Assembly (NCBI GenBank): GCA_902590465.1
Contig: CACIWX010000003.1
Span: 1-64,000, forward strand
DNA length: 64,000 nucleotides
Reading direction: 5' to 3'
DNA from: an uncultured Pelagibacteraceae bacterium
Lineage (GTDB): Bacteria > Pseudomonadota > Alphaproteobacteria > Pelagibacterales > Pelagibacteraceae
Both the position numbers and the translations under genes were made by a program. Of this stretch, positions 25,712 through 36,431 are shown one piece after another; position 1 is the first letter of the stretch; each line of letters starts with the position of its first letter. Under the pieces are notes generated by a model that had not been told where the DNA came from, did no database searches, and saw only the letters and a list, made by a program, of their open reading frames with translations.

Positions 25712-26864
25712 CAAACATTTATTTACTAGTGAGTCTGTTTCGGAGGGACATCCAGATAAAGTTTGCGATAGAATTTCAGATATGGTTGTAGACTCATATT
25801 TGTCAAAAGATCCTGTTTCAAGAGTTGCATGCGAAACACTAACAACAACAAACAAGGTTGTACTTGCTGGAGAAACAAGAGGTCCCAAAATTGAAAAGGA
25901 AGAATTAATTTCTAAAGTGAGAAATTGCATTAAAGATATTGGATATGATCAAGATGGCTTCAGCTGGAAGACAGCTAATATTGAGACATTTCTTCACGAA
26001 CAATCTTCAGACATAGCCATGGGTGTTGATTCAAGAGACAATAAAGATGAAGGTGCTGGAGATCAAGGAATTATGTTTGGTTACGCATGCAAAGAAACCG
26101 AAGATTTAATGCCAGCTCCAATTCATTATTCACATAAAATTTTAAGATTAATGGCAGAAGATAGAAAAAAAGGAAATCTTAAGGGGATAGAGCCAGATTC
26201 TAAAAGTCAGGTAACAATGTTGTATGAAAACGAAAGACCAGTGAAAGTTACTTCTGTTGTAATTTCAACTCAACATTCTAAAGATCTTAATCAAGAAAAA
26301 GTAAGGGAAACAATCATTCCATATATTAAGAAATCAATTCCAGAAAATTTTCTAACTGATTTAAGCCCAAAAGAAATTTATATTAACCCTACCGGACAGT
26401 TTATTATTGGTGGCCCAGATGGAGATACTGGATTGACTGGAAGAAAAATTATAGTTGATACCTACGGAGGTGCCGCACCACATGGTGGTGGAGCATTTTC
26501 TGGAAAAGATCCAACCAAAGTTGACAGATCTGCAGCTTATGCATCTAGATATTTAGCAAAAAATATTGTTGCTGCTGGTGTTTCTGAAAAATGTTTAATT
26601 CAGTTAGCTTACGCAATTGGAGTATCAAAGCCTTTATCTATTTTTATTAAGTTAGCTAATGAAGATCAGAACAAAGTGAATAAGATTAAAAAAATTATTG
26701 AAGATAATTTCAATTTGTCTCCTAGGGGAATAAGAGAAATGCTAAAACTAAACAACCCTATCTACGAAGTTACCTCCGCATATGGTCACTTTGGAAGAAA
26801 GCCTAATAATAAGGGTGAATTTACATGGGAAAAGACAGATAAAACAGATTTATTTAAGTTGTAA
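25701..26864 (+). CDS. metK: S-adenosylmethionine synthetase
   Basis: MetK makes SAM from methionine and ATP. The 387-residue protein starts [20 protein letters not shown] (ATP site) and contains [12 protein letters not shown] and [16 protein letters not shown], the signature phosphate-binding loops. Length matches the bacterial enzyme. Because its start lies inside lnt, no SAM riboswitch of the kind found elsewhere in SAR11 can precede it. It is followed by a terminator-like hairpin before nusA. Confidence 0.98.
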   Translation: MENNKHLFTSESVSEGHPDKVCDRISDMVVDSYLSKDPVSRVACETLTTTNKVVLAGETRGPKIEKEELISKVRNCIKDIGYDQDGFSWKTANIETFLHEQSSDIAMGVDSRDNKDEGAGDQGIMFGYACKETEDLMPAPIHYSHKILRLMAEDRKKGNLKGIEPDSKSQVTMLYENERPVKVTSVVISTQHSKDLNQEKVRETIIPYIKKSIPENFLTDLSPKEIYINPTGQFIIGGPDGDTGLTGRKIIVDTYGGAAPHGGGAFSGKDPTKVDRSAAYASRYLAKNIVAAGVSEKCLIQLAYAIGVSKPLSIFIKLANEDQNKVNKIKKIIEDNFNLSPRGIREMLKLNNPIYEVTSAYGHFGRKPNNKGEFTWEKTDKTDLFKL

Positions 26865-26916
26865 TCTTGAAAAAACCATATTTTTCTTCTAAATAAACTA
26901 TATAGAATTGACTTTC

Positions 26917-26943
26917 AAAATGGGCTCTGGCCCATTTTTTTTT
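26917..26943 (+). terminator. Intrinsic terminator / possible attenuator between metK and nusA
   Basis: AAAATGGGC (26917-26925) pairs perfectly with GCCCATTTT (26930-26938) around a TCTG loop and is followed by a run of nine T from 26935. The nusA ribosome site AGGAGAG begins at 26944, directly after the T-run. It can end metK transcripts or, if a promoter lies in 26865-26910, attenuate nusA. Confidence 0.85.
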
Positions 26944-26955
26944 AGGAGAGACAAA

Positions 26956-28506
26956 ATGTTAAATAGAGGATTAGATAAACTAGAACTGTTAAGAATAGTC
27001 GAGGCAGTAGCAAATGAAAAATCTATAGATAAAGAGCTTGTTTTGGGCTCGATGGAAAGCGCTATACAAAAGGCGGCACTCACAAAATTTGGAAATGATA
27101 ATAATATTGAAGTTATTATCGATAGAGAAACTGGTGATATAAAAATTCAAAAAGTTTTGGATATAGTTGAGAAAGTAGAAGACTCCGCTAGAGAGATAAC
27201 TTTAGAAGAAGCTCAAAAAAATGATCCAAAAAACAAAACATTAAAAATTGGAGAAAAAATTTTTGAAGAATTACCTCAGATTGATTTTGGACGTATCGCG
27301 GCTCAAAGTGCAAAACAAGTAATTAGTAGCAGAGTGAGAGAAGCTGAAAAAAATAGGCAATATGAGGATTTTATAGACAAGCAAGGCCAGATACTAAGTG
27401 GTATTATTAAAAGATTAGAATATGGGAATGTAATAGTTGATTTAGGAAAAGCAGAGGGAGTAATTAAAAAAGATGAATTAATTCCAAGAGAAATTCTAAA
27501 AACTGGGGAACGAGTGAAAGCATATTGTTATGAAGTTAGAAAAGAATTAAAAGGTCATCAAATTTTTTTATCAAGAGCGCACCCACAGTTTCTTGCAAGA
27601 CTATTTTTTCAAGAAGTCCCAGAAATTTATGAAGGTACAATAGAAATAAAGTCTGTGGCAAGAGATCCAGGAAGTAGAGCCAAAATTTGTGTGCATTCAC
27701 AAGACTCATCCATTGATCCTGTTGGTGCATGTGTTGGTATGAGAGGAAGTAGAGTTCAAACAATTGTGAACGAGCTACATGGTGAAAAAATTGATATTAT
27801 TAAATGGACAGAAGATTTACCTACTTTGATTTCAGAGTCTTTATCTCCTGCGGAAATACAAAAAGTTCTTATTGACCAAGACAACAAAAGAATTGATATA
27901 ATATTGACAGAGGAAAATTTAAGTAAAGCAATCGGCAGAAGAGGGCAAAATGTTAGGTTAGCTTCTAAATTAACTAACTACGAAATAGACATTCTAACAG
28001 ATAAAGAGGACTCTGAAAGAAGACAAGCTGAATTTAAAGAAAGAACAGAAACGTTAATTAAAAATTTAGAAGTAGATGAAACTTTAGGCCAACTTTTAGT
28101 TTCAGAGGGATTTATTTCAATAGATGAGATTGCTCAATCTAGCCCGGAAAATATTTCTAAAATAGATGCTATAGATGAAGAAACAGCTAAAGAATTGATT
28201 AATAGATCAAAAGAAACTCTGGTAAAAGAAAAAGAGGCCGTAGCACTTAAACTTAAAGAATTAGGAGTAGAAGAAAAATTAATTAATATTAAAGGAATGA
28301 CCCAAGGCATGTTGGTGATATTAGGCCAAAAAAATATTAAAAAACTGAGTGATTTTGCTGACTTATCATCAGATGAGCTTATAGGTGGATATGATGAGAT
28401 AAAAGGAAAAAAAATCAGGATCGATGGTTACCTCGAAGAATTCTCTTTATCTCGCAAAGAAGCTGATGAGTTAATAATGGCCGCAAGAGAGATAGCTTAC
28501 AAGTAA
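26956..28506 (+). CDS. nusA: Transcription termination/antitermination factor NusA
   Basis: ATG 26956 follows a good AGGAGAG site by seven bases and gives 516 residues; an upstream in-frame TTG at 26908 would translate through the terminator hairpin and is rejected. Domains in order are the RNA-polymerase-binding N-terminus (LELLRIVEAVANEKSIDKELVL), S1 (about 135-200), two KH domains (DPVGACVGMRGSRVQ; AIGRRGQNVRLAS) and two C-terminal helix-hairpin-helix repeats. NusA modulates pausing and intrinsic termination. The rimP gene that normally precedes nusA is absent. Confidence 0.97.
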   Translation: MLNRGLDKLELLRIVEAVANEKSIDKELVLGSMESAIQKAALTKFGNDNNIEVIIDRETGDIKIQKVLDIVEKVEDSAREITLEEAQKNDPKNKTLKIGEKIFEELPQIDFGRIAAQSAKQVISSRVREAEKNRQYEDFIDKQGQILSGIIKRLEYGNVIVDLGKAEGVIKKDELIPREILKTGERVKAYCYEVRKELKGHQIFLSRAHPQFLARLFFQEVPEIYEGTIEIKSVARDPGSRAKICVHSQDSSIDPVGACVGMRGSRVQTIVNELHGEKIDIIKWTEDLPTLISESLSPAEIQKVLIDQDNKRIDIILTEENLSKAIGRRGQNVRLASKLTNYEIDILTDKEDSERRQAEFKERTETLIKNLEVDETLGQLLVSEGFISIDEIAQSSPENISKIDAIDEETAKELINRSKETLVKEKEAVALKLKELGVEEKLINIKGMTQGMLVILGQKNIKKLSDFADLSSDELIGGYDEIKGKKIRIDGYLEEFSLSRKEADELIMAAREIAYK

Positions 28507-28510
28507 TGTT

Positions 28511-30688
28511 ATGGTTAAAGATAAAAAAAAAACACTTACAATTTCATCTGATCTAAAAAAGAAAATTGACACAACTTCCATCTCCACTTCAGGTAAAAAA
28601 TCTTTTTCAGTTGAAAAAAAAAGACCGGTAAGATTAGGTAAACCAATAAAAAATACAACATTGGGAAAAGCAAATTTTATTCCAGATAATAAGAAAAAAA
28701 ACTTTACTAGAAAATTTGTAGAACAACAAGCAACTAAAGATTTTATTAAAAAGGAAAATAAACCTGCAGGAAAAAGTAAGTTAAAGCTTAAGGGACCTGT
28801 CGATAAACGCGATTTTAAACTAACAGTATCTAGAGCATTAAACGTTGAAGAAATAGAGATAAAACAGAGAAGTTTAGCGTCTGTGAAGAGAGCAAGATTA
28901 AAAGAGAAAAAAAAGCCAGATGGAGAAGAAAAGAAAGAATTTAAGAAAGTATTTAGAGAGGTGAAAATACCTGAGCAAATTACCATTCAAGAACTGTCAA
29001 ATAGAATGGCAGAAAAATCGAGCGATATAATTAAATTTTTATTTAATATGAAAGTAGTTGCGACTATTAATCATAATATCGATAAAGACACCGCAGAATA
29101 TATAGTTAAGGAATTTGGCCACAAACCAATTGTAGAAGAAGCACCTTCAATAGTTACTGATAAATCGAAAGAAAAATTTAAAGGGGAAGTTAAAAGTAGA
29201 CCACCTGTGGTTACAATCATGGGACATGTAGATCATGGAAAAACATCACTATTAGATTCTCTTAGAGATACAAATGTTGTATCAGGTGAACACGGGGGCA
29301 TTACACAACATATTGGTGCATATCAAATTAAAACTGAAGATAATAGATTAATCACTTTTATAGATACACCTGGCCACGCAGCATTCACAGAAATGAGAGC
29401 AAGAGGGTCAAAAATAACAGACATTGTAGTTTTAGTTGTTGCGGCAGATGATGGTATAAAACCGCAGACAATCGAAGCTATCAAACACGCTAAAGCTGCG
29501 AAAGTACCAATAATTGTAGCAATTAACAAATGTGATTTACCAGAAAAAAAAATAAGTAAAATTAAAAACGAGATGATGCAATACGAGTTAATTTCTGAAG
29601 ATTTAAGTGGTGATACATTATTTGTAGAAGTTTCAGCTTTAAAAAAATTAAATTTAGATAAATTGAAAGAGAGCATTCTTCTCCAATCTGAAATTTTAGA
29701 TTTAAAAGCTTCTTTTACAGATAAAGCAAAAGGAGTTGTTATAGAGTCAAAAATAGACAAAGGTAAAGGTCCTGTTTCAACAATACTTATTAGTAATGGA
29801 AAATTAAAGCGTGGTGATCATTTTATTTGCGGTGATACTTGGGGAAAAATAAGAGCGATGATTGATTGTGAAGGAAAAATTGTTAATGAGGCTTTACCAT
29901 CTATGCCAGTAGAAATTCTAGGTATGAATAGCTCTGCTTATGCAGGAGCAGAATTTATTGTAACTGAGGATGAAGATGAAGCTAAAAAACTTGCAGAATT
30001 TAAAAAAAATAATTCAACACAAAATAAAATTATAGCAAAAGATAAAACAACTTTATTTGAAAACGGTAAAGATAAAGATGAATTAAATATAATAATTAAA
30101 TCTGATGTTCAAGGCTCAAACGAGGCATTGAAAATGGCTATAAATAAAATTGATCATAATGAAGTGGAGGCTAAAATAATTTTATCTGATATAGGTATGA
30201 TTAATGAGACAGATGTATCATTAGCAAAAGCATCAAATGCTATACTTATTGGTTTTAATGTAAAGCCTAATAGAGAAGCAAAAAAATTAGCAGATGAGCA
30301 AAAAATTGACATCAAATATTTTAATATAATTTACGAAGCTATAGACTATGTAGAAAAATCATTATCCGGTTTATTAGAACCTGATATTAAAGAAACACTC
30401 CTAGGAAGTGCTGAAATTCAAAAAATTTTTAAAGTTTCTAATGCAGGAAAAATTGCTGGCTCTAAAGTCATTAGCGGTGAAATAAAAAGTAAATCAAAAG
30501 CAAGAATTATAAGAGATGGCGTCGTTGTATACAGTGGAGAAATCTTATCCATCTATAGAGAAAAAAATCAAGTTAAAGAGGTTGGCACTGGCTTAGAGTG
30601 CGGTATAAGCATAAAAGATTTTATCGATTTTAAGGAAAAAGATGTAATCGAATCTTATTTAGCTGAAAAAATTCAACGATCAATCTAG
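28511..30688 (+). CDS. infB: Translation initiation factor IF-2
   Basis: IF-2 is the GTPase that places initiator tRNA on the 30S subunit. The 725-residue protein has a Lys-rich N-terminal region (about 1-150), the IF2_N helix bundle, then the G domain with GHVDHGKTSLLD, DTPGHAAFTEMRARG and NKCD, followed by domains II-IV. It is shorter than E. coli IF-2 mainly through a reduced N-terminus. It follows nusA by 4 bp without the usual ylxR gene between. Confidence 0.98.
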   Translation: MVKDKKKTLTISSDLKKKIDTTSISTSGKKSFSVEKKRPVRLGKPIKNTTLGKANFIPDNKKKNFTRKFVEQQATKDFIKKENKPAGKSKLKLKGPVDKRDFKLTVSRALNVEEIEIKQRSLASVKRARLKEKKKPDGEEKKEFKKVFREVKIPEQITIQELSNRMAEKSSDIIKFLFNMKVVATINHNIDKDTAEYIVKEFGHKPIVEEAPSIVTDKSKEKFKGEVKSRPPVVTIMGHVDHGKTSLLDSLRDTNVVSGEHGGITQHIGAYQIKTEDNRLITFIDTPGHAAFTEMRARGSKITDIVVLVVAADDGIKPQTIEAIKHAKAAKVPIIVAINKCDLPEKKISKIKNEMMQYELISEDLSGDTLFVEVSALKKLNLDKLKESILLQSEILDLKASFTDKAKGVVIESKIDKGKGPVSTILISNGKLKRGDHFICGDTWGKIRAMIDCEGKIVNEALPSMPVEILGMNSSAYAGAEFIVTEDEDEAKKLAEFKKNNSTQNKIIAKDKTTLFENGKDKDELNIIIKSDVQGSNEALKMAINKIDHNEVEAKIILSDIGMINETDVSLAKASNAILIGFNVKPNREAKKLADEQKIDIKYFNIIYEAIDYVEKSLSGLLEPDIKETLLGSAEIQKIFKVSNAGKIAGSKVISGEIKSKSKARIIRDGVVVYSGEILSIYREKNQVKEVGTGLECGISIKDFIDFKEKDVIESYLAEKIQRSI

Positions 30689-30689
30689 A

Positions 30690-31091
30690 ATGATGTCTAA
30701 TCAATCAAACCATAAACCATTTAGTCAGAGACAATTGAGAGTTGGAGAGCTTATAAAACAAAATTTAGGAGAGCTTTTTATTCGTAACGAGGCTAAAATT
30801 CCGTCAATAAACTCAAAATTGATTACTGTAACTGAAGTAAGAATGACACCAGATTTAAAAACAGCTAGAGTTTACGTTATTCCTTTAGGGGGGGCAGATA
30901 CCAAAGAAATAGTTAAAATCTTGACGGAGAACTCACATCTTGTTAGAAGAGCTTTGTCTAAAAGATTAGATATAAAGTTTCTTCCTAAACTCATATTTGT
31001 TGAAGATAATTCATTCGAATATGCTGAAAAGATTGAAAAGATTATAAAAAAGAATAAGGAAAATGATAAGCAAAAAAAAAGATACAATTAA
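30690..31091 (+). CDS. rbfA: 30S ribosome-binding factor RbfA
   Basis: RbfA is a cold-shock KH-fold protein needed for late 16S rRNA processing. The 133-residue product has the family opening (RQLRVGELIKQNLGELF), VTVTEVRMTPDLKTARVYV-like strands (here ITVTEVRMTPDLKTARVYV), and LVRRALSKRLDIKFLPKLIFVEDNS. It follows infB by one base and overlaps rpsO by 29 bp. The lysine-rich C-terminus is coded by the overlap. Confidence 0.95.
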   Translation: MMSNQSNHKPFSQRQLRVGELIKQNLGELFIRNEAKIPSINSKLITVTEVRMTPDLKTARVYVIPLGGADTKEIVKILTENSHLVRRALSKRLDIKFLPKLIFVEDNSFEYAEKIEKIIKKNKENDKQKKRYN

Positions 31092-31323
31092 ATCATTAGC
31101 CATTCATAATAAGGATGTTGGCTCTACGGAAATACAAATTGGACTGCTTACTGATAAAATAACTAAATTATCGGAGCATTTTAAAAAATTTAAAAAGGAT
31201 AAACATTCAACTTTAGGTTTGACAAAATCTGTTAATAAAAGAAAAAAACTTCTTACTTACCTTAAAAAGAAAAATGTTGAGTCCTATCAGAAGGTCATCA
31301 AACAATTAAATTTAAGGAAATAA
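31063..31323 (+). CDS. rpsO: 30S ribosomal protein S15
   Basis: S15 binds the central domain of 16S rRNA early in assembly. The 86-residue protein has [34 protein letters not shown] and [28 protein letters not shown], all characteristic. It is three residues shorter than the E. coli protein at the N-terminus. It starts inside rbfA; truB, usually between them, is missing. Its TAA overlaps the pnp ATG by one base. Confidence 0.97.
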   Translation: MISKKKDTIKSLAIHNKDVGSTEIQIGLLTDKITKLSEHFKKFKKDKHSTLGLTKSVNKRKKLLTYLKKKNVESYQKVIKQLNLRK

Positions 31324-33395
31324 TGTTCAAAATACATAAAGAAGAATTAGAAGTTAATGGTAAAAAATTAACTTTAGAGACCGGCAAAATAGCACGTCAA
31401 GCAGATGGAGCGATAATCGCCTCTTTGGGAGAAACTGTAGTGATAGCAACAGCAGTAGGTGCAAAAAAATTAAATGAAGGACAAGATTACTTTCCATTAT
31501 CAGTTAATTACCAAGAAAAATATTATGCTGCAGGAAAAATTCCAGGAGGATATTTTAAAAGAGAAGCAAGGCCTACAGAGGCAGAAACTTTAATATCAAG
31601 ATTGATAGATAGACCTATCAGACCTCTATTTCCCTCAAGCTTTATGAATGAAGTTCAATTACTACCAACTGTTTTATCATATGATGGGGAAAACCAACCT
31701 GATATACTTTCTATAATTGCTTCATCAGCGGCACTTGCAATATCCGGATTACCATTTCAAGGACCGATTGCTGCTAGTAGAGTTGGATATAAAGACGGAA
31801 AATATTTATTAAATCCATCAATTGAAGAGTTGAAAGAATCAAAGTTAGATTTAGTAGTTGCTGGTACAAAGGATGCAGTTTTAATGGTTGAGTCAGAAAC
31901 ATCGGGATTATCTGAAAAAATAATGTTAGATGCAGTAAAATTTGGTCATGAGAAATTTATACCAGTTATTGAAGCCATTGAAAAATTAGCAAAAAAAGCC
32001 GGTAAGTCTAAGTGGGAGGTTGAAGAGATTGATCATTCTGAGATTAAAAAGAAAATATCTAATAAATTTGAAAAAGGTTTAAGAATTGCTTTTGGGGAAA
32101 TCGACAAGAAAAAAAGGTCAACAGCTATTTCTGAAATAGAGACTCAATGTAAAGAAATGTTTGCAGAAGACGAAAACGTAACTGAAAATCAAGCAATGGC
32201 TCAATTAAAATCTCTTGAAAAAGATATAGTTAGAACTGCAATTTTAAAAGACAAAAAAAGAATCGATGGTAGAGGTCTTGCTGATGTAAGACAAATTAAG
32301 TGTGAAGTGGGTGTGCTTCCTAGAACTCATGGGTCAGCTCTCTTCACGAGAGGAGAGACGCAAGCTTTAGTGGTCACAACTTTAGGAATGTCAGATGATG
32401 AGCAAAGATTAGAAAGTCTTGATGGAATGCAAAGGTCAAACTTTATGTTACATTATAATTTTCCGCCATTCTCAGTAGGAGAATGTGGAAGAATAGGCAC
32501 TGGAAGAAGAGAGATAGGACACGGTAAATTAGCTTGGAGAGCAATTAACTCTTCATTACCTTTGAAAGAAAATTTTCCTTATACATTGAGAGTTGTTTCA
32601 GAAATAACGGAGTCTAACGGGTCTTCATCTATGGCCACAGTTTGTGGAACCTCACTTTCACTAATGGATGCAGGAGTTCCAATTAAAGAACCAGTAGCTG
32701 GGATAGCAATGGGGTTAATTAAAGAAGGTGATGATTTTTCTGTTCTTTCAGACATTTTAGGGGATGAGGATCATCTAGGTGATATGGATTTTAAAGTTGC
32801 GGGCACTAAAGATGGTATTACCTCTCTTCAGATGGACATAAAGATTACAGGCATTACTTTTGAGATCATGGAAAAAGCTTTAAATCAAGCTAAAGATGGA
32901 AGGGAGCACATCCTTGGTGAGATGAACAAAGCGATCAAAACATCAAGAAAAGAATTTTCAAAGCACACACCTAAAATGGAAACAATAAAAGTTGATAAGA
33001 AAGATATTGCAACAGTAATTGGCAAGGGAGGGGCAACTATAAGAGAAATTGTTGAAACATCCGGAGCAAAAGTCGATGTCAAAGATACAGGCGAAGTAAC
33101 AGTTGCTGCACCAGATGAAGCCTCAAGGAACAAAGCTATAGAGTTTATTAAAAATTTGATTGCTAAACCCGAAATGGGAAAAATTTACAAAGGCAAAGTC
33201 GTAAAAATCATGGAGTTCGGAGCATTTGTTAATTTTTTGGGTAAACAAGACGGACTAGTTCATATTTCTGAATTAGCTAACAAAAGAGTTGCTAAAGTAG
33301 GCGACGTGGTAAAAGAGGGTGACGAAGTTTCTGTTAAAGTTGTTGGATTTGATAGAGGGAAAGTAAAATTATCGATGAAACAAGCTTCCGCTTAG
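31323..33395 (+). CDS. pnp: Polyribonucleotide nucleotidyltransferase (PNPase)
   Basis: PNPase is the phosphorolytic 3'-5' exoribonuclease of the degradosome. The 690-residue protein has two RNase PH domains (first with [30 protein letters not shown], second with [17 protein letters not shown] and [18 protein letters not shown]), then KH ([12 protein letters not shown], about 565-620) and S1 (about 625-690). All domains are present. It overlaps the converging fabI by 4 bp, which closes the plus-strand block. Confidence 0.98.
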   Translation: MFKIHKEELEVNGKKLTLETGKIARQADGAIIASLGETVVIATAVGAKKLNEGQDYFPLSVNYQEKYYAAGKIPGGYFKREARPTEAETLISRLIDRPIRPLFPSSFMNEVQLLPTVLSYDGENQPDILSIIASSAALAISGLPFQGPIAASRVGYKDGKYLLNPSIEELKESKLDLVVAGTKDAVLMVESETSGLSEKIMLDAVKFGHEKFIPVIEAIEKLAKKAGKSKWEVEEIDHSEIKKKISNKFEKGLRIAFGEIDKKKRSTAISEIETQCKEMFAEDENVTENQAMAQLKSLEKDIVRTAILKDKKRIDGRGLADVRQIKCEVGVLPRTHGSALFTRGETQALVVTTLGMSDDEQRLESLDGMQRSNFMLHYNFPPFSVGECGRIGTGRREIGHGKLAWRAINSSLPLKENFPYTLRVVSEITESNGSSSMATVCGTSLSLMDAGVPIKEPVAGIAMGLIKEGDDFSVLSDILGDEDHLGDMDFKVAGTKDGITSLQMDIKITGITFEIMEKALNQAKDGREHILGEMNKAIKTSRKEFSKHTPKMETIKVDKKDIATVIGKGGATIREIVETSGAKVDVKDTGEVTVAAPDEASRNKAIEFIKNLIAKPEMGKIYKGKVVKIMEFGAFVNFLGKQDGLVHISELANKRVAKVGDVVKEGDEVSVKVVGFDRGKVKLSMKQASA

Positions 33396-34177
33396 GCCAT
33401 ATTTTTAGGATCAGGCATTCCCACTTTATTGTATCCAGCATCGACATAGTGAATTTCACCAGTTACACCAGCAGCAAGACTGCTTAGCAAATATAGAGCA
33501 GAATTTCCAACATCGTGAATATCTACATTCCTTTTTAAAAATGAGTGATCCTCATTCCATTTATATAAAAATTTTGCATCTCCTATTGCTGATGCCGCTA
33601 AAGTTTTAATCGGTCCTGCGCTTATAGCATTTACTCTTATTCTTTTCCCCCCAAGATCTCTTGCTAAATATTTGACACTTGCTTCTAATGCAGATTTACA
33701 AACACCCATAACATTGTAATTAGGAATAGCTTTAGTTGACTCGTAAGTAAGTGTTAACAAACTCCCACCTTCTTTCATTACTTTAGATGCCTCTTTAGAA
33801 ACTTCTGTGAATGAAAAACATGATATAAGCATACTTTTAAGAAAATTTTCTCTTGTAGTGTTCAAATATTCTCCAGATAGTTCAGATTTGTCAGAGAAAG
33901 CTACCGCATGAACAACAAAATCAATCTCACCCCAATTAGATTTAATATCCTCAAAAAGTTTTACAATTTCTTCTTTTTTTTCTACATCACAACTAAAAGT
34001 GGTCTTTGAGTTCAGTTTTTCTGCTAAGGGTATTACTCTTTTTTTAAGAGCATCACCAAGGTAGGTAAAAGCTAGATCAGCACCAGCTTCAGCAAGTTTT
34101 TGAGAAATTCCCCAGGCAATTGACCTTTCGTTGGCTACTCCCATAATTAATCCTTTTTTTCCTTTCATTAAACTCAT
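33392..34177 (-). CDS. fabI: Enoyl-ACP reductase FabI
   Basis: FabI performs the last reduction of each fatty-acid elongation round with NADH. The 261-residue short-chain dehydrogenase has [16 protein letters not shown] at the N-terminus and the atypical FabI active site Tyr-x6-Lys in [27 protein letters not shown] is the substrate-loop signature. It is last of fabA-fabB-fabI, starting 2 bp after fabB. Confidence 0.97.
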   Translation of the reverse strand: MSLMKGKKGLIMGVANERSIAWGISQKLAEAGADLAFTYLGDALKKRVIPLAEKLNSKTTFSCDVEKKEEIVKLFEDIKSNWGEIDFVVHAVAFSDKSELSGEYLNTTRENFLKSMLISCFSFTEVSKEASKVMKEGGSLLTLTYESTKAIPNYNVMGVCKSALEASVKYLARDLGGKRIRVNAISAGPIKTLAASAIGDAKFLYKWNEDHSFLKRNVDIHDVGNSALYLLSSLAAGVTGEIHYVDAGYNKVGMPDPKNMA

Positions 34178-34179
34178 AA

Positions 34180-35391
34180 TTATACCTTTTCAAAAATTAG
34201 TGTAGCATTTGTACCACCAAACCCAAAACTATTAGACATGACTGTATTTAGTGAGGCTCCTTTTTCAGTTTTAGTTACTATGGGAAATTTTTTTGCTTCA
34301 TCATCCATTTCATTAATATTTGCTGAACCAGTAATAAAATTATTTTTCATCATAATTAAACAATAAATAGCTTCATGCACTGATGCTGCACCTAAGGGGT
34401 GTCCTGATAATGATTTAGTTGAGCTAATTTTAGGTATGTTTTCTCCAAAGGTGTTTTTTACTGCGTTAAGCTCTGTTATATCTCCTACAGGAGTAGAAGT
34501 TCCATGGGTATTTATATAATCAATTTTATTTTTTGAAGTTGCCAATGCCATTTTCATACATCTAACAGCTCCTTCGCCTGAGGGTGCTACCATGTCATAA
34601 CCATCAGAAGTTGCTCCGTAACCCGTAAGTTCAGCATATATTTTTGCACCTCTTGCTTTAGCGTGCTCATATTCCTCGAGAACTAGGACACCAGCACCAC
34701 CAGCTATAACAAATCCATCCCTAGTTTTATCGTAAGCTCTTGATGCAGTCTCTGGCTTATCATTATACTTTGAAGATAAAGCCGTCATAGCGTCAAACAT
34801 TGCAGTCATTGCCCAATGAATTTCTTCGCTACCACCGGCAAAAACGATATTTTGTTTACCCATTTGAATTAGCTCCATTGAATTTCCAATACAGTGTCCA
34901 CTTGTTGCGCATGCAGAGCTCATTGTGTAATTAGTTCCTTTAATTTTAAAAGGGACAGCAAGTGTTGCTGAAGCTGTACTGCCCATTGTTCTTGGTACAA
35001 TAAAAGGTCCCATAAGTTTTGGTGTTTTAGCCCTAGTTTTGTCAGCTGCAAGAATTACATTTTCAATTGAGGGTCCACCAGATCCCATGATAATACCAGT
35101 TTTAAAGTTACTTACTTCTTTATCTTCTAATCCGGAGTCTTTAATAGCTTCTTTCATTGCAATATAATTGTATGCAGACCCAGAACCCATAAATCTTATT
35201 GTTTTTCTATCTACGAAATCTGAAAGTTTTATATTTGGTTTTCCATGAACATGACTTTTTAGATTATGCTCTTTATATTCTCCAGCAAAAGAAATTCCTG
35301 ATTTTGAATTAAGTAGAGATTGATGAACTTCCTCTTGGTTATTACCAAGACATGATACAATTCCTAAACCTGTTATTACAACTCTTCTCAT
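34180..35391 (-). CDS. fabB: 3-oxoacyl-ACP synthase I (FabB)
   Basis: FabB condenses malonyl-ACP with acyl-ACP and is required for unsaturated chains. The thiolase-fold protein of 403 residues has the nucleophile in [12 protein letters not shown], His in [11 protein letters not shown] and His in [13 protein letters not shown], and ends [14 protein letters not shown]. The immediate overlap with fabA (one base) and the pairing support the FabB rather than FabF assignment. Confidence 0.96.
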   Translation of the reverse strand: MRRVVITGLGIVSCLGNNQEEVHQSLLNSKSGISFAGEYKEHNLKSHVHGKPNIKLSDFVDRKTIRFMGSGSAYNYIAMKEAIKDSGLEDKEVSNFKTGIIMGSGGPSIENVILAADKTRAKTPKLMGPFIVPRTMGSTASATLAVPFKIKGTNYTMSSACATSGHCIGNSMELIQMGKQNIVFAGGSEEIHWAMTAMFDAMTALSSKYNDKPETASRAYDKTRDGFVIAGGAGVLVLEEYEHAKARGAKIYAELTGYGATSDGYDMVAPSGEGAVRCMKMALATSKNKIDYINTHGTSTPVGDITELNAVKNTFGENIPKISSTKSLSGHPLGAASVHEAIYCLIMMKNNFITGSANINEMDDEAKKFPIVTKTEKGASLNTVMSNSFGFGGTNATLIFEKV

Positions 35392-35891
35392 TATTTGAAT
35401 AATCCTACTTTTAAATTTTCAGCTTTATAAATAATTTTGCCGTCTGCACCTAACACTCCGTTAGCTAATCCAACAGTTGTTCCCTCTTTTTTAAGAATTC
35501 TTTTCATATTTATTTCATAAGTAGCCATTTTAGCATTTTTAAGAACTTCTCCAGTAAATTTTACAGAATTCACTCCTAAAGCTCTGCCCTTTCCAGGTTC
35601 ACCAGTCCAACCTAAAAAAAAACCAACTAATTGCCACATTGCATCCAACCCTAGGCAACCAGGCATAACGGGATCACCTTGAAAGTGACAATCAAAAAAC
35701 CATAAATTATCCTTAATATCAAGCTCTGCTTTAATAATTCCTTTTTTAAATTCGCCACTTTTATTATCTATTTTAGTAATTCTATCAAACATTAACATAG
35801 GGGGTAGAGGGAGTTTAGCGTTTCCTTCTCCAAACAAATCGCCTTTACCACACGCAATTAATTCCTCATATGTAAAACTGTTTTTTTGCAT
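35391..35891 (-). CDS. fabA: 3-hydroxydecanoyl-ACP dehydratase/isomerase FabA
   Basis: FabA dehydrates 3-hydroxydecanoyl-ACP and isomerises the product to start unsaturated fatty-acid synthesis. The 166-residue hotdog-fold enzyme has the catalytic His in [25 protein letters not shown], with Asp in the same block. The gene faces irr across 90 bp that contain an Irr-type palindrome, the arrangement known in other alphaproteobacteria. Confidence 0.97.
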   Translation of the reverse strand: MQKNSFTYEELIACGKGDLFGEGNAKLPLPPMLMFDRITKIDNKSGEFKKGIIKAELDIKDNLWFFDCHFQGDPVMPGCLGLDAMWQLVGFFLGWTGEPGKGRALGVNSVKFTGEVLKNAKMATYEINMKRILKKEGTTVGLANGVLGADGKIIYKAENLKVGLFK

Positions 35892-35941
35892 AATTAAAAA
35901 TAACTTTTACTTGATTTATGAATTTAATTATATATATATAG

Positions 35942-35958
35942 TTTAGAACGATTATAAA
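35942..35958. promoter_or_regulatory. Putative Irr box between fabA and irr
   Basis: TTTAGAACGATTATAAA is a near-palindrome resembling the alphaproteobacterial iron control element (TTTAGAA...TTCTAAA). Its reverse complement matches the copy at 36411-36427 at 16 of 17 positions. Location suggests irr autoregulation and/or fabA control. Confidence 0.6.
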
Positions 35959-35981
35959 TTATATATTAAAAATTTGATATA

Positions 35982-36410
35982 ATGGATAAAAAGAAAGATT
36001 TTGCAGATATATTAAGAAGCTCAGGATTAAGACCAACAAAACAAAGATTAAAGTTGGCGGAATTTTTATTTAACAGAGATAAAACTTTCCATTTTTCCGT
36101 AGAAAACTTAAACAAGTCAATTAATAAAAAAAATTCAGAAGATAAAATAGCACTAGCTACTATTTATAATACTGTTCATGCATTTAAAAAAGCTGGCCAT
36201 TTAAAAGAAATCTTAATAAAAGATGGTAAAAATTATTTTGATACTAACACATCTTCTCATCACCATTTTTACGACGAAGCAAACAATGAGCTAATAGATA
36301 TTGAAAACAATAAAATAGAATTAAAAAAATTTCCGATCCCACCTAGAGGAAAATCTATTAAAGATGTTAATGTAATCATTAGCGTTGATAATGATAATCA
36401 AAATCACTAG
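35982..36410 (+). CDS. irr: Iron response regulator Irr (Fur superfamily)
   Basis: The 142-residue protein has the Fur-type winged helix with GLRPTKQRLKLAEFLF and the Irr-typical IALATIYNTVHAFKKAGHLKEI, then YFDTNTSSHHHFYDEANNELIDI, whose histidine cluster is the haem/metal-sensing site of Irr. In rhizobia Irr acts under low iron and is inactivated through haem, controlling haem synthesis, iron storage and Fe-S genes. The divergent fabA-fabB-fabI neighbours fit Irr in many alphaproteobacteria. The N-terminal haem regulatory motif of Bradyrhizobium is absent. Confidence 0.9.
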   Translation: MDKKKDFADILRSSGLRPTKQRLKLAEFLFNRDKTFHFSVENLNKSINKKNSEDKIALATIYNTVHAFKKAGHLKEILIKDGKNYFDTNTSSHHHFYDEANNELIDIENNKIELKKFPIPPRGKSIKDVNVIISVDNDNQNH

Positions 36411-36427
36411 TTTATAATCATTCTAAA
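36411..36427. promoter_or_regulatory. Putative Irr box upstream of the rubrerythrin promoter
   Basis: TTTATAATCATTCTAAA begins on the base after the irr stop and lies just 4 bp before the TTGACA of the rubrerythrin promoter. It is almost the exact reverse complement of the copy in front of irr (16/17). Confidence 0.65.
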
Positions 36428-36431
36428 GTAC

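Noticed and set aside
26908-26955. TTG-initiated extension of NusA
   Set aside because: It would translate through the terminator hairpin, while ATG 26956 has a good AGGAGAG site and gives the family N-terminus.
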